Origin: Micrasema longulum | Lineage: Eukaryota; Arthropoda; Insecta; Trichoptera; Brachycentridae | Assembly: GCA_022494885.1 (NCBI GenBank) | Contig: JAGVSM010003818.1 | Span: forward strand, 728,088-792,087 | Length of the DNA: 64,000 nt | Direction of reading: 5' to 3' | Shown here: piece by piece, positions 53,100 through 63,850 of the stretch | Layout: each line of letters begins with the position of its first letter | How positions within the stretch are numbered: the stretch's first letter is position 1 | Made by a program: the position numbers and the translations under genes | Notes under the pieces: model-generated | Database searches by the model: none | Told to the model about the DNA's origin: nothing | The model's input: the letters and a program-made list of their open reading frames with translations, nothing else

Positions 53100-53945
53100 A
53101 CATTCTTTTTTTAAAAAAATTATATGGTTTTTCCATTTAAGTTGGCGGTCAATAATGACACCCAAGTACTTGGTTCATTTCCCTGAATTATTTTTTTCAC
53201 AATCGGAACAAAGGTCAATTTTACGCTGTAAGTTATGAAACATCATTTTTAGTTCGATTTTCGGAGCTGACAAAACTGAATTATAGAAAGTAAGCTCATT
53301 GCGGTCAATCTATTCTTTAACTACAGCTATACATTTATTGGATTTAAAGGTATTTCTTTCCCAAAGTTTACCTTTGTTTACAACGATTGCAGTGTCGTCA
53401 GCAAAAGAAAATAATCTGCCGGGAATGACAATATCACAAAGTTCATTGCAATTTATGAAAAATAATAATGGACCAATAACTGTTCCCTGTGGTACCCCGT
53501 GTATGGAAGTTTCAGTATTACTAGTTTTTGCTCCAATTCTTGTGCACCGCAATCGGTTTTGTAAGTCATTTGCAAAGAGTGATAGACATTTATCGTTTAT
53601 ACCAATTTTGTGCAATTGATGTAATAAAAATCTGTGGTTGACCGTATCAAATGCCTTTTTAAGATCCAAGAATATGGTGAGACATTTAATATTTGAATCA
53701 AGTGCAGTATAAATGCATTTCGTTATGTTAAATATTACATCTTCGGTGGTACGGTTGGATCTAAAGCCATGTTAATTGGGAAACAAAAATTTAACTCCAG
53801 AAAACCTATTACTAAAATCTTAGATAGTAGAGAGATCAGGGTAATTGGTCTGTAATTATCAGGTCTAATTTTGTGTATTGGAATGATAGTTAAATGTTTG
53901 AATTTTTTAGGAAATATTCCTTTAGATAGACAATAATAATTATTA
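53100..53945 (-). pseudogene. Non-LTR reverse transcriptase domain with catalytic motifs
   Basis: This is the only place in the window where the reverse transcriptase palm domain survives. On the minus strand, from 53935: KGIFPKKFKHLTIIPIHK, PDNYRPITLISLLSKIL (finger motifs), then after a shift GFRSNRTTEDVIFNITKCIY. The frame 53669-53310 has DLKKAFDTVNH (residues 2-12, first catalytic Asp), GVPQGTVIGPLLFF (58-71) and FADDT (89-93, catalytic Asp pair). Further down, TKYLGVIIDRQLKWKNH lies near 53165-53115. The order and motifs fit Jockey/CR1-type non-LTR RT. At least two frame breaks and loss of both ends make it inactive. It reverse-transcribed element RNA in its source copy. Confidence 0.85.
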
Positions 53946-54129
53946 AAGATGTGGAGTACAGGTTATATTATATAGGTTTTTATAGTCTTGATTGTTATAC
54001 TACCTATTTCGTCTGGACCGTTTGCAGTGTTACTATTAAGGTTACCTATCAATTAGAAAACACTCGTCCAGGGTTCTATTTCACACATAGAGCTGTAATC
54101 TTCTTCCGTCTGAACATAGAATCTACAGT

Positions 54130-54478
54130 TAAGAAAATGAACGGTATAACTTTTCTTCGTGCAAACGTATTCCTGTATTTTCTCCTTGTTTATGGCACTT
54201 GAGCTATGATTTTATACACACTATTATTTTTCTACTTTTTTTAAAAACTCTTTTGTAAGAGCTAGGACTGTCCGAAAACCTTTAAAAGCGTCCAGTTTAA
54301 CTTGCTGCCTTAGGACGTACGCTCTTCAAATATGATAACTGTTTAAAAAAAAGCAAAACGTGCCGACACAGATAATATCTTTTTGATACTCTTTCTTTTA
54401 ATAAGGCATAATCGGTCCGACGTCCAGTTGTCTTTTTCCCACAATATCGGGGAGGCATCTGCGAGAGAGTGACAAAAA
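54130..54478 (-). repeat. Repeat Q, inverted copy
   Basis: CACAATATCGGGGAGGCATC (complement of 8978-9010), TAAGAGCTAGGACTGTCCGA and TATTTTCTCCTTGTTTATGG align with repeat Q read on the minus strand. No RTE half is attached. 53946-54129 is unassigned. Confidence 0.65.
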
Positions 54479-54794
54479 CTATTTTCAAATACTTTTAATC
54501 AAACCGCTCTCGGCGCATACCCTCTTAAGATAGCTCGATAACTGATCATAGAAAATATCTCAGATTAATAACGCGCTACCGCTATAGAGCCCACCATACG
54601 GACAAAAATAATTCTAGGTTTATTAATCACGAAGTTAGCTTTAGTTTACAGCAAAACAATGGACAATCTCAGGTCTAGAATCGCAAGTAAGGTGACGAAA
54701 CCGTCCGTTACACGCCTGTTGTTGAACCAAAAATTTGCAACGTTTATGCAATATATTATATAAATAAAAGACGAGTGATACTTTAATCCACAAA

Positions 54795-54855
54795 TTTGGA
54801 AAATCCAGTGACCGGTTTCATCGCTTTCGCGACGTCTTCGAGTCTGGAATCTTTA
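54795..54855 (-). repeat. Penelope-type terminal motif
   Basis: The minus strand reads CTCGAAGACGTCGCGAAAGC then GATGAAACCGGTCACTGG: an AAGA ... GAAACCGGTC arrangement around a TCGC-GAAA-GCGA hairpin, like the motif at 52289-52335. No protein frame was found next to it. 54480-54794 and 54856-55685 show nothing else. Confidence 0.5.
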
Positions 54856-55689
54856 TTAAGGAGTTCAATGTATTTATACAAAACAGAGGTAAGGATCGAT
54901 AATTCAAAATTTAAATGAAGTAGTTTTTATCTTAAGGATCATTATCAAATTTTCTTTGGGTTAACTAATGAGTTGATATAATGCTATTTTAATGAGTTTA
55001 AGTATTTTATTTTTAGTGCCCCATCCTTCGTGAGTGTAATTTTTGTCAATTGTGATTTCCGTATCACTCTTCTTTTATTTATATAATAAATTACAATGAA
55101 CTTCCATCAAGAATTTTCACTTACAAACTTAAATGTTTGGGCAATAGAGAAAAATGGCATCTCTATAGCTGTAACGCGCTATTACTCTGAGGAAAATATG
55201 GACCTTCAATAATATACTTTTTAATTTTATTTATTTTGTTTTTTTCTTTGCTTTTACAATAGGTATACACAAGTTACAAATACAAAGTAAACTATTGCAT
55301 AAACACAAATGCATAACCTATATGTGGGTATACATTTTATTTTAAATTTTATTAAAGGCTACTGGATGAATACAACAGATATAAAAATAAAAAAACGCAC
55401 TAATATTGGAACACAAATGTTTGGTCAGTAAAAATGAGAAAATAATAATAGGTGTAAAACGCTGTATAAATAAATCTGTTTTTTTATCCGTAATTTCAAC
55501 AAAAATTAAATCGAAATAAATTCAAATAATTCATCTCTATCATATTATCCTTATGAAAAAAAAGCATTGAACAGTTTTGGAGCTATGAAAAATGAGTTTC
55601 TTTTCTCGCGTCTGGATTTACAATAACGGATTTTAAGTACCTACACTATTTAATATTTGACTATATTTATTAAAATTTTTAGGAAATAA

Positions 55690-56880
55690 ATGTTGGCGGA
55701 TAATCACTCATTCAACTTCGAAGATGGCATCGAAATTTTACATAAAAACAAAAAAGGATATGCACTTGATTATTTTGAATTATTGAAGATTAGAAAGGCT
55801 GTAAATAAAAATGATAATATTATTAATAATCAAATATATCTTAGTAATTGTCATATTTCAAATATTTTCCCTCTCCTTAAATCCAAACACAAACCCCCTT
55901 TCCTCTCTACTCCCGTAGCCACGCCCACTCTACCCTCACTGTGATAATTTTATATACATATCGTGGTTATACAAGTAAATGTGACCATTTGCAAAAAATA
56001 CGAAATTGAGATTATTGACTTTTTGACATCGTATTTGGATAATGCTTGACTGGTAAAATGCCAAGTCGATTTGACACTCAAAAAGAATTTAATTTGTAAA
56101 ATATGTGACCATTTGATGGAAGCACACAGATTTTTGACAAGTAAAACTGACCAACACACATCACTTCTATTAATAAATTTAAGATCTAAAGAATTGACCA
56201 AGTAACAGTTAGTCAATTTTACTTGTAGGTGATGTCACCAGTGAAGAGTTAGTTAGAGTTAGTAATCAGTAAGTTAGTATACGTTTTGTATTTGACAGAT
56301 ACGGTTTTTTTATAAAAAAGTTGATTGATAAAATTTATTCTTTAGATTATTACGTAACACTTCTTAATTATTTGTTATTTTTCATTTATTTTGTATTTCT
56401 GTGTTTATTTAACCTCCATATTTATGGATTAAATTATTGTATTTACAAAAAAATGTATTATTGAAATAAAAAATCCCAAAAACATAATTTATAGTTATAA
56501 AAAAAAAATACTACCTCCCTCAATGAACTAAACAAAAATGATTATCTGCCAAATGTCATGATAAATTTTACAGGTAAAATTGACTAAGTTTTTTTATTTT
56601 TTATATAAACGTGATAACGTTTTTAAATATGTTTATACTTTACATTAAAGTTAAAAGTACCGTACATATAATGTAAAATTACCAACCACCTCCTTGAAAA
56701 ATCTGATCTTTGAGAAGCAATTGAACACTATAAAAACACTAAAATGGCTCCCCTGAACATTATTAATTTTGTTACTTGGTCAATTTTTCTTGTATGCCCA
56801 CGATATGTTCTGTTAGTTTGTAATTAACCCTGAAGAAGGGAGGATACTGTTGCCGAAACTAGTTGGTTGTCAAATTATAA
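55690..56880 (+). pseudogene. Penelope-like element 3' end, split by TE-B
   Basis: The plus-strand frame 55690-55944 reads DNHSFNFEDGIEILHKNKKG, YALDYFELLKIRKAVNKN and NNQIYLSNCHISNIFPLL. This is the Penelope-like C-terminal pattern (H-x-F-x-x-x-x-IEILH-x-x-x-KG-x-x-LD-x-x-E-x-LKI). TE-B follows the ORF at 55961-56803. Beyond it, CTGAAGA at 56830 with GCCGAAACTAG at 56852 gives the same terminal motif as in the other Penelope-like ends. Confidence 0.7.
55961..56803 (+). mobile_element. TE-B copy 2: complete 843-bp TIR transposon
   Basis: TA-TCGTGGTTATACAAGTAA at the left and TTCTTGTATGCCCACGA-TA at the right. It aligns end to end with 3834-4689 in inverse orientation. It sits inside the 3' region of a Penelope-like element, so it is younger than that copy. 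Confidence 0.85.
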
Positions 56881-57024
56881 AAATATAAGTGGTACATAAA
56901 AACAAAATGATTTTATTTTAATATATTAAATAATAATGTTCGGCATAGTAAGTGCTTCAAACATCAAAAATAACGTATTTTAGACACTGCTGGCAATAGA
57001 TTTCTCGTAGCTTCTAAATTTCAG

Positions 57025-57168
57025 CTCGCGTATTCTGTCACAATTTCGTTTCGTAAGTTCGTTCGTTCGTCACGTATCCATCTCGCTCAAATGCAATCAA
57101 AATCGTATTTCGCTCTCGTTCCCTATACGAATGAATTTGCGAAACGAATTAGTTACAGAACAAGGCTA
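57025..57168. mobile_element. MITE-S copy 2, 144 bp, CAG target duplication
   Basis: CTCGCGTATTCTGTCACAAT to GTTACAGAACAAGGCTA, the inverse of 21107-21255. CAG is at 57022-57024 and at 57169-57171. Confidence 0.8.
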
Positions 57169-57171
57169 CAG

Positions 57172-58040
57172 CTTCCTGAAATATTGATTATTTCTCTTGA
57201 ATTTGATTATTAACACCAATTTGCTTTAGCGTGGGAGTTGACAACGTCGTACATAGAAATTAAACGGTCTGCAACTGAACGATAGCTTCCTTATACTAAC
57301 ATACTGACTCATAATTGAAATACGTTGCAATAGTAATTCTGGTGAATTTCCAGTTATCGTTGGTAAAGACGAACCTAAGATGTGTACCGTAGGCCGCTTA
57401 AACGAGTAAGTGGGTAATACGTAATGGTGATGAGAATTAGATCGAAAATATAAAATACTGAATTGGGAAACATAATAGATACTGTGGAGGGTTTAATCTG
57501 GTATTTGTCTACATCTTTTTTGTGTTTTTAGTTTATCAGAAAATTTTATAAAACAATAAAATACAAATTTAAAATATACATACCTTACAGGAGCGTGCGG
57601 TGGGGTTTTTGATTAGGGAAGCAATAAGTATACAAGTAATTGGTACATAATAATATACACTGCCCTTAAGAAATTAAAGACAAACTAAACCTTTACATGA
57701 TTAGAAATAATAGCAATAATTTCACATATGTAGTAATGAATTGAAATAACAAATCAACCAACTTCACTATATATACTATAATAAATAACTGCGAGTATTT
57801 TGTGGCGTTATATTTTATTTGACTAAAATGCAGTAAAACCAAAATGGATAATATCTTGTTAAAAAACTTGACTTTTCAACGAAAAAAAATTGGTCATTAT
57901 TTGAACCCGAAAAATCAAAACATGTTGTAAATTATAAACCTTTTTTCTTAAAACAAATCAACATTATATTGATATTATGTTAGAATTAAATTTTAAATTT
58001 TATTTTGTATTCTACTCCACCACATAATAATGATTATAAT
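57172..58040. other. Unassigned sequence
   Basis: No gene or repeat recognised. Confidence 0.35.
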
Positions 58041-58049
58041 ATTACGTTC

Positions 58050-58350
58050 AGCGCCAAAATACCGAAATCGCATCTGTGCTGCGCGGCGCGGTGCGGCGTT
58101 ATGTTCGCATCGCATCTAAACTACATGGCAAAAAAATGTATCGGTATGTTTCGATTGGTGCCTTTGCCCAGTGAGAATTGAAGCCTGCGCCTGCGCCCGG
58201 ATTGCGCGTTCAGTACGGCGCTGGAACGGAAATTCGAATTTGCTTCCACCGCGATCGTTCTTTAAATCGATACCCAGCCAGCCGGTAGCAAGTACTCGCC
58301 GATCAGTAAGCGCATGACAGCGCTGGTAAACGGATGTGCTAGTGGGTTGC
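58050..58350. other. CpG-rich block, possible promoter
   Basis: GCGCGGCGCGGTGCGGCG at 58080, GCCTGCGCCTGCGCCCGG at 58183 (resembling an NRF-1 type GCGC-N-GCGC site) and AATCGATA at 58265 stand out from AT-rich flanks. No ORF or repeat copy was found. The promoter reading is only a suggestion. Confidence 0.3.
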
Positions 58351-58599
58351 GTTGCTTTTTATCATTTTTTTATAAAGCGATTGTAAAATTCTTCCGCAAT
58401 TTATTGCGATTATAAATAAAATTATTATTACATTATTTGTTTATAGTAATTTAAATGTTAGGTATTATGACTGATATTTAATTTATTAAACATGATATTT
58501 TATAAACATTATTTGGCTAAATTTAGGGGAACCAATGGTTCCATGCGTTCTATGAGCGGATCGCGCATGATACCTTATGATCAAAAATAAATGGAAATT

Positions 58600-59335
58600 T
58601 GGCAAAAAAACCCAAAATTGTAAATTTTAATAAATTTATTTATTATCATCTTCAAAATACTCGCCATCTGCGACGATACATTGATGCCAATGCTTAATCC
58701 AATTGTCCATGCACTTTTCATAGGCCTGCAAAAGTATGGCCTTTACCTCTGGCAGCGAATTCTCTTTTATGGCATCAATCGTCTCAAAGCGCGTTCCTCT
58801 TAATGGCAATTTTTGTCTTGGAAAAATAAAAAAGTCGGACGGAGCCTGGTCTGGAGACTGCGGGCTGATGAGATTAATTAAATTTTCAGGCAAAAACTCC
58901 GAAACAATCACCGCAGTATGAGACGGCGTTTTATCGTGGTGTAAAATCCACGAATTGTCCTTCCACATCCCTTAGATGTTTTTGGGCCGAGAGCGGCAGT
59001 GACGCGTTTCATGCCTCGATAGTGAGATGCTCAATTACACAGCAAGCTCTCGGATTGGTACACATCGAATTTTCAACACGATTTGCTTTGCCGATTCGAT
59101 GTTTTCTTCGGTTTCTGACGTTGCTGGACGTCCAGTATGTTTATTATCATCTATTCACGAACGTATTTAAACCTCTTGTACCATTCGTATGCCCGTGTTT
59201 TAGACATACACGATTGTCCAAAAGCTTTATTCAACATTTTCAATGATCGAAATTTCATTAGCAACATAAAATTTATGGCGCGCGCGTTGTGCCAATTATT
59301 TTATTTATTGTAAAAATCGTCACACAGTGATTTTT
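58600..59335 (-). pseudogene. mariner-family transposase remnant
   Basis: The minus-strand frame 58968-58636 (110 codons) reads WILHHDKTPSHTAVIVSEFL, SPDQAPSDFFIFPRQKLPLR, GTRFETIDAIKENSLPEVKA and IKHWHQCIVADGEYFEDDN. HHD and the SPD-x-AP-x-DFF aspartate are the second and third catalytic Asp of the mariner D,D34D triad, and the end is the standard mariner C-terminus. Upstream in other frames, 59215-59130 reads SKTRAYEWYKRF (N-terminal DNA-binding region) and 59270-59230 NARHKFYVANEISIIENVE. Frameshifts and stops between the parts show it is dead. I could not fix the TIRs. Confidence 0.8.
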
Positions 59336-59344
59336 CGACTCACT

Positions 59345-59770
59345 CAAACAGACAGGAAATACGGGACTTCGTTTGTACAAAGAAAAGTAAGATCGTGTTT
59401 TCTCTCAAAATGTTACGTTTATTATGTTTAGAATCCTGAATTTCATAAACAAATCAAACTTATTTAAGATGCTCTGCAACATTTCATTGTTCCCGGACTG
59501 GAACCTAAGGCGTAAGACTGATCTCCTTAGTAGGTAGGTGAATCAATTCGGTAAAATCTTAAAATCTGACATTTTACAGAAATCTTTACGATGTATTGAT
59601 GCTCAAACATAGGAAGATCGGTGAATGTTATAAGCCCTGTGGAACCCATATATCCCTTTCATATCTGTCCACCGCCAACGTCATTTTAAAACTAATTTGT
59701 CGTGTTTATCTTCTCGGGCATCGAATCAGAGACCTCAAAAATAAGTAGCACAGCGCGCTAACTACTAGGT
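59345..59770. repeat. Mixed short repeat fragments
   Basis: 59345-59400 is a scrap of repeat Q (GAAATACGGGACTTCG). 59490-59530 is repeat L (AAGGCGTAAGACTGATC). 59600-59662 is MITE-A (GGTGAATGTTATAAGCCCTG). 59715-59765 is a decayed SINE-like head (CATCGAATCAGAGACCTC). 59771-60260 is AT-rich with nothing recognised. Confidence 0.45.
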
Positions 59771-60270
59771 ATACCAAATACACAACAGAAGTCTCATACA
59801 CACAATTTAAAAATCAAGAATAGGCCAATCACGACTTCTTTTTGACGGACTGAATGGACAATGGCTGATCTCACTAAAAATGAATAAACGAAATAAAAAG
59901 AAATTTAAATATGTCTTTAAAAATAAGACATAATTATAAAACATACATTATGCCACATTTAAGTACTTATCCATTAGTACTATTAGTGATCTAATTTAAA
60001 ATGTAAATAAAATCACATTAGGGCCAAAAAAAGTTAAGTTTAATAAGGCAAATAAAGTGGACAAAATGGGTTGCGTGAAAAAAATAAGATAAAACAACTC
60101 ATTGGGTACATTTTCATAAAAACCCAACATTTGTTTAACATGAAACTTTTTTAAACTTAAATTTTATGAGGCAACTGGTCCAAAGTACATTATAAAAAAT
60201 ATACATACATTTTAAATCATAGAAATAAAACAAATTTTCAATTAGTCTGCTAAGAATAACAATCGCTCAG

Positions 60271-60276
60271 TTTATT
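60271..60276 (-). promoter_or_regulatory. Polyadenylation signal of the reductase gene
   Basis: AATAAA on the minus strand, 29 bp after the stop codon. Confidence 0.7.
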
Positions 60277-60305
60277 TCGTTTCGCGTTTTTTTTTACTGT
60301 CATAT

Positions 60306-61133
60306 TTAATTAGCCGGCATTTTGCCGAACCAATCCACGATAGTCTTATCATACCACATGTAGACTCCCTTCACGTCCTGCGGAGCGTCCAGTGCCAAGT
60401 ACAGGGTGGACACTGCTCCCTCCTCGATGGTTAGGGGTCCCTTGTGGCTCGTCATGTCGGTGTCTACGTAGCCAGGGTGCACGCAGTTCACAGAAACGCC
60501 TTTCGGGCCCCATTCGCGATCCTGAATAAACGTCAGAGCGCTTACGGCGACCTTAGACACTACGTAAGAATTGCCGCTCCAGCCCTTAGCGACGTGGGTT
60601 CCGTCCTTCGCCGCATTCACGAACTCCTTGACCAAGTCGGTCAGTTGTGGCTCCGTGAGAGTATTGCTTCCAAATCTGCTTCGAAGCGTTCCGTCTGGAA
60701 TCAACGACAAATGACCCGCTAAACTCGACAGGTTTATAACGCGGGCATTTGGCTTCAGTATGGGAAACAGTATGTTGCACGTAGAGACCAAGGATAGATA
60801 GTTTACGAATATTGTTTTTTCTGCTTGAACGCCAAAGTTTTCCGTCGAGTCGTTTTTGAACGCGATGGCGGCGTTGTTGACTAGAATGTCTATACCTCCG
60901 TTCTTTTGTTTGATGAAATCTCTGAATCGTGTCACGCTTTCTGGGTCCGATACATCCAGCTGGTGATAAAGGGGATTTAACCCAGATTCTTTTAGTTTCT
61001 GCACCGCGTTTTGGCCTCTGGTTACATCCCGCGAAGTTAGATATACATCTCCTTGGTAACGTTCGCACAATCCTTTGACAATTGCGTATCCGATGCCTTT
61101 ATTTCCTCCAGTAACAACTGCTACTTTCGCCAT
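60306..61133 (-). CDS. Carbonyl reductase (NADPH), short-chain dehydrogenase family, CBR1-type
   Basis: 275 codons, the usual size of animal CBR1 proteins, which reduce carbonyls such as quinones, aldehydes and ketones with NADPH in the cytosol. Seen in order: cofactor-binding TGGNKGIG at residues 8-15; SR at 34-35, consistent with NADPH preference; LDV at 59-61; NNAA at 86-89; catalytic Asn111, Ser136/137 (INLSSLAG), Tyr190 and Lys194 (YVVSK); HPGYVDTDM at 219-227. The ~40-residue insertion before the catalytic Tyr, typical of monomeric CBR1 enzymes, is present. The frame has no intron, no stop and no shift, and is clearly more GC-rich than its surroundings. A Met 22 codons upstream (61199) is rejected: a TATA box lies only 10 bp before it, and homologues begin at MAKVAVVTGG. 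The ATG at 61133 has a good context (A at -3, G at +4). An intron in the 5' UTR cannot be excluded. It is probably functional; a retrocopy is possible. Confidence 0.93.
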   Translation of the reverse strand: MAKVAVVTGGNKGIGYAIVKGLCERYQGDVYLTSRDVTRGQNAVQKLKESGLNPLYHQLDVSDPESVTRFRDFIKQKNGGIDILVNNAAIAFKNDSTENFGVQAEKTIFVNYLSLVSTCNILFPILKPNARVINLSSLAGHLSLIPDGTLRSRFGSNTLTEPQLTDLVKEFVNAAKDGTHVAKGWSGNSYVVSKVAVSALTFIQDREWGPKGVSVNCVHPGYVDTDMTSHKGPLTIEEGAVSTLYLALDAPQDVKGVYMWYDKTIVDWFGKMPAN

Positions 61134-61206
61134 ATTGTTGTAATATTTGGATACAATATGCTCTCTATACCATTTGGTGATTGTGGTTTTGCGAAACACA
61201 AGCGTG

Positions 61207-61216
61207 TATATTTATA
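61207..61216 (-). promoter_or_regulatory. TATA box of the reductase gene
   Basis: TATAAATATA on the minus strand. With the usual 25-30 bp distance, transcription would start near 61180, giving a 5' leader of about 45 bases before the ATG at 61133. Confidence 0.55.
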
Positions 61217-61382
61217 GTGGGGCTTATCTTATTTTTGTATTTTTATTTATAAATCAATAACAGTGTTAGTCACTTAACCGCAAAATGTGTGGTAAATAAG
61301 ACTATTGTTTTCAGATATGTAAGTTATTGACATGCAAATAATTATTGATATCGATGACTATCCTGAATGATTCCAATTATTT

Positions 61383-61745
61383 TCAATTTATTTTTTTTTC
61401 AATTTATTTATTTTAAATATAACATATACATTACAAAAATATATTCAATACGTACATATTATAAATAAGAAAAAAAAAATACACGAAAGAGACTCATGTC
61501 AAAGTAGTCGAAGAATCCTGCTCCGGAAAACCCCTTCGGATACATGGAACAGATCAATATCCAGAGCGGCGTTGTTTAGCATAGCGGTAGCCCTTCCAAC
61601 AGGCATAACCATAGGCAGGTTGGTCCTGAATATCGGAATATGAAACAATCTATGCTGACGCTGTCTTAGGTAATTATCAGGAACATACAAACCAACGCTC
61701 ATCATAATTTCAGAATCAAATGATGTCAAATAAGTCATTGAAAGA
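61383..61745 (-). pseudogene. R1/Jockey-type non-LTR ORF2 end, just upstream of the reductase gene
   Basis: The minus-strand frame 61738-61499 (79 codons) reads DNYLRQRQHRLFHIPIFRTN, LPMVMPVGRATAMLNNAALD and IDLFHVS, the same end as at 48180-48306. Its T-rich start at 61389-61412 (complement of the A tail) lies about 170 bp from the TATA box and in the same orientation as the gene. Dead, 5'-truncated copy. Confidence 0.75.
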
Positions 61746-61914
61746 CAAAACAGGTAGGTAAATTATCAATTTATTCTGTAAAAAAAATTAAACATTATCT
61801 TAATTATTGTCTAAAAACTGTATTAGCGAAAAAACCACAGGCAATATAATACAAGTGGAACTTTTCCCAATAAAGGTAGCTGGAAAAACGTTTACGAATA
61901 CTGGTTGTTTAACT

Positions 61915-62335
61915 TGTGCCCTTTTCACACTTGCCACGCAAATCCACCCGGCCCGGTAACCTTACCGCGTTCATCCTACAAACACATACACAACAGTCAG
62001 CAGCGGACATCCGGGACCTCGAGAACCTGATGCTTTGTAAAGTAGGCGAGTGTGGTTACGACTCTCAGGAGGTATCCGCAGTATATGGCCCAGCCGACCG
62101 TATCGCCCCCGCTTGGTGACAGTTGTCACCGGAGTTTGCTACATCCGTTCTCTTATTTTTTCATTCATTCATTACATTATTATTGTACTTTAATATGGCA
62201 ACCGGTCATTTTTCATTCATTTTTCACTTCAGCAGGTGGAAATACATAAGAACTAGCTGTTTTTGAGCCCGAAACATTTTCATTGTTGACCAGAGTTATT
62301 TGTAAATAAATAAATAAAAAAATAAGTAATGCCCT
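61915..62335 (+). repeat. Unclassified repeat-like block with A-rich tail
   Basis: A GC-richer first part (61915-62145; open for 67 codons, RDLENLMLCKVGECGYDS, no known domain) is followed by an AT-rich part, GAGCCCGAAACATTTTC, and an AAATAAATAAATAAAAAAAT tail. The organisation resembles a retroelement 3' end, but the family is unknown. Confidence 0.4.
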
Positions 62336-62589
62336 TGACTGCGCGCATCTCTTTTATTTTTGAAAATAACAATAATTTTTACATAAAATGCATACGTCAT
62401 AAAAACGATAGAAACATACATTTGTAAAAAAAAGTATTTATACGTTTTCCAAAGTGAATAATATGAATTAACAATAATAAAATAAAATCCCAGTAACAAA
62501 ATAAAATTAACTATAATAACATTTTCAGGAGCCCCGAATAAAAAATAATCATATATATTATATCAAAACATAATAGTCAACACAAGTTA

Positions 62590-63045
62590 TTTTTTATATA
62601 ATATATTACCCAAAAAAAAAATACGTTCAAAACTCGTTTATTTATCGTAGCTGCTCCTAATTTCACTTACTTTGTCCCCATTTAGATATTTAAAAAAAAA
62701 ATGGGTCTTCAAAAAAAAAACTTTTTGAAACACTGTAAAATAAAACATTTGTCAGTGTGTGATAAGTTTATGAACCTTTAATTATTTTCATGTTATTATC
62801 AAATTAATATTTTGAATCGGTAAACTTTTTTACTAAAATCACTCTCCTCCACTCTATTTCTTCATCCCTTAACCTTCTTACGTGTTTTTTTTTTCTCTTG
62901 TCTTATAATATAAAATTATTATTTTTTCTCTTAACTGTGTAACATGTTCTCTCATTAAATTTGTGAAAACTATAACTTGATGTTTGTACTATTTTTTATA
63001 TTATATAACAACCGTTGTTTTTACTGAATAAATAAAAAAAACAGC
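62590..63045 (+). mobile_element. Non-LTR 3' end, relative of the 29.5-kb element
   Basis: GTTCAAAACTCGTTTATTTA, ACTTTGTCCCCATTTAGATA, TTTGTCAGTGTGTGATAAGT and TCTCCTCCACTCTATTTCTT are the inverse of 29475-29920. It ends with the AACAACCGTTGTT foldback and an AATAAATAAAAAAAAC tail. The ORF2 end is decayed. 63046-63735 shows nothing recognised. Confidence 0.65.
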
Positions 63046-63737
63046 TAAAAAATAGAGAGAAAAAATACAGTGCAATTTTAAAAAATGTTTAAAAGAGTTT
63101 ATTATAAATAATACAAAAAGCAGTAAAAGTTTTTTAATTTGAAAAACAATTTAAATATTAATATTGTAAAAAATTACAAGAACAATAACAATCATTTGGG
63201 TTGTAAAAATAATCGAATTATTCGATTTGTCGGTTGTACGCACTGCTAGTTTACAATTACTCAAACTACATAGGTATATTTTTCAAGCGATTAAATAGTT
63301 CGCCCCGGGCTAGCGACCTGTAGGCTCATCACCTCTTGCATCATTCTACATATATATAATAGCATATTTATCATATAATAATTTTATAAGATCTTTGGCA
63401 CATCTGCATTGCGAAGCTAATCAACAGTGTCCGGTCGGGTGATCTACTACGGCTGATATTATATTGTATACCTTTAGATACTTGCTATCTATGTTACTTG
63501 TACGCTTATTAATTTAATCACCTGATTGTGATCTATAGGTGTGGTTAAAATGGGATAGTAATATATATATGTGCACATTGCGTATACAGACGTTTAATAT
63601 TCGCGGGTGATTTATGATTTTGAACAAAAGTTTAGCAACCGCAACTTTTTGGAATATCGAGTGTTATAAATATTATGTATTACTTACGTTAATATTTTTT
63701 TATATAAATACTTAATCAGTACTTAATCACGTCATTA

Positions 63738-63850
63738 ATCTTGAGGAACTTTAGCCCTACGCGAAATCGGATACTAAAAATGTTTTCTTACGCGCGATAA
63801 AAATTAGAGCATTAAATTATTTATTTAAATGATGTCACGCAACCTGTAAG
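63738..63850 (+). repeat. Repeat F terminus
   Basis: GAGGAACTTTAGCCCTACGC, GAAATCGGATACTAAAAATG and CTTACGCGCGATAAAAA match 17512-17580. The copy fades before the window end; 63851-64000 is unassigned. Confidence 0.6.

Noticed and set aside
53299..53619. 106-codon plus-strand frame
   Set aside because: Antisense to the reverse transcriptase domain on the minus strand.
60586..61068. 160-codon minus-strand frame inside the reductase gene
   Set aside because: Alternative frame of a clearly conserved enzyme gene, with low-complexity basic content.
61134..61199. N-terminal extension of the reductase (22 codons)
   Set aside because: The TATA box is only about 10 bp upstream of this Met, so the transcript would start downstream of it. 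Family members start at the MAKVAVVTGG position.
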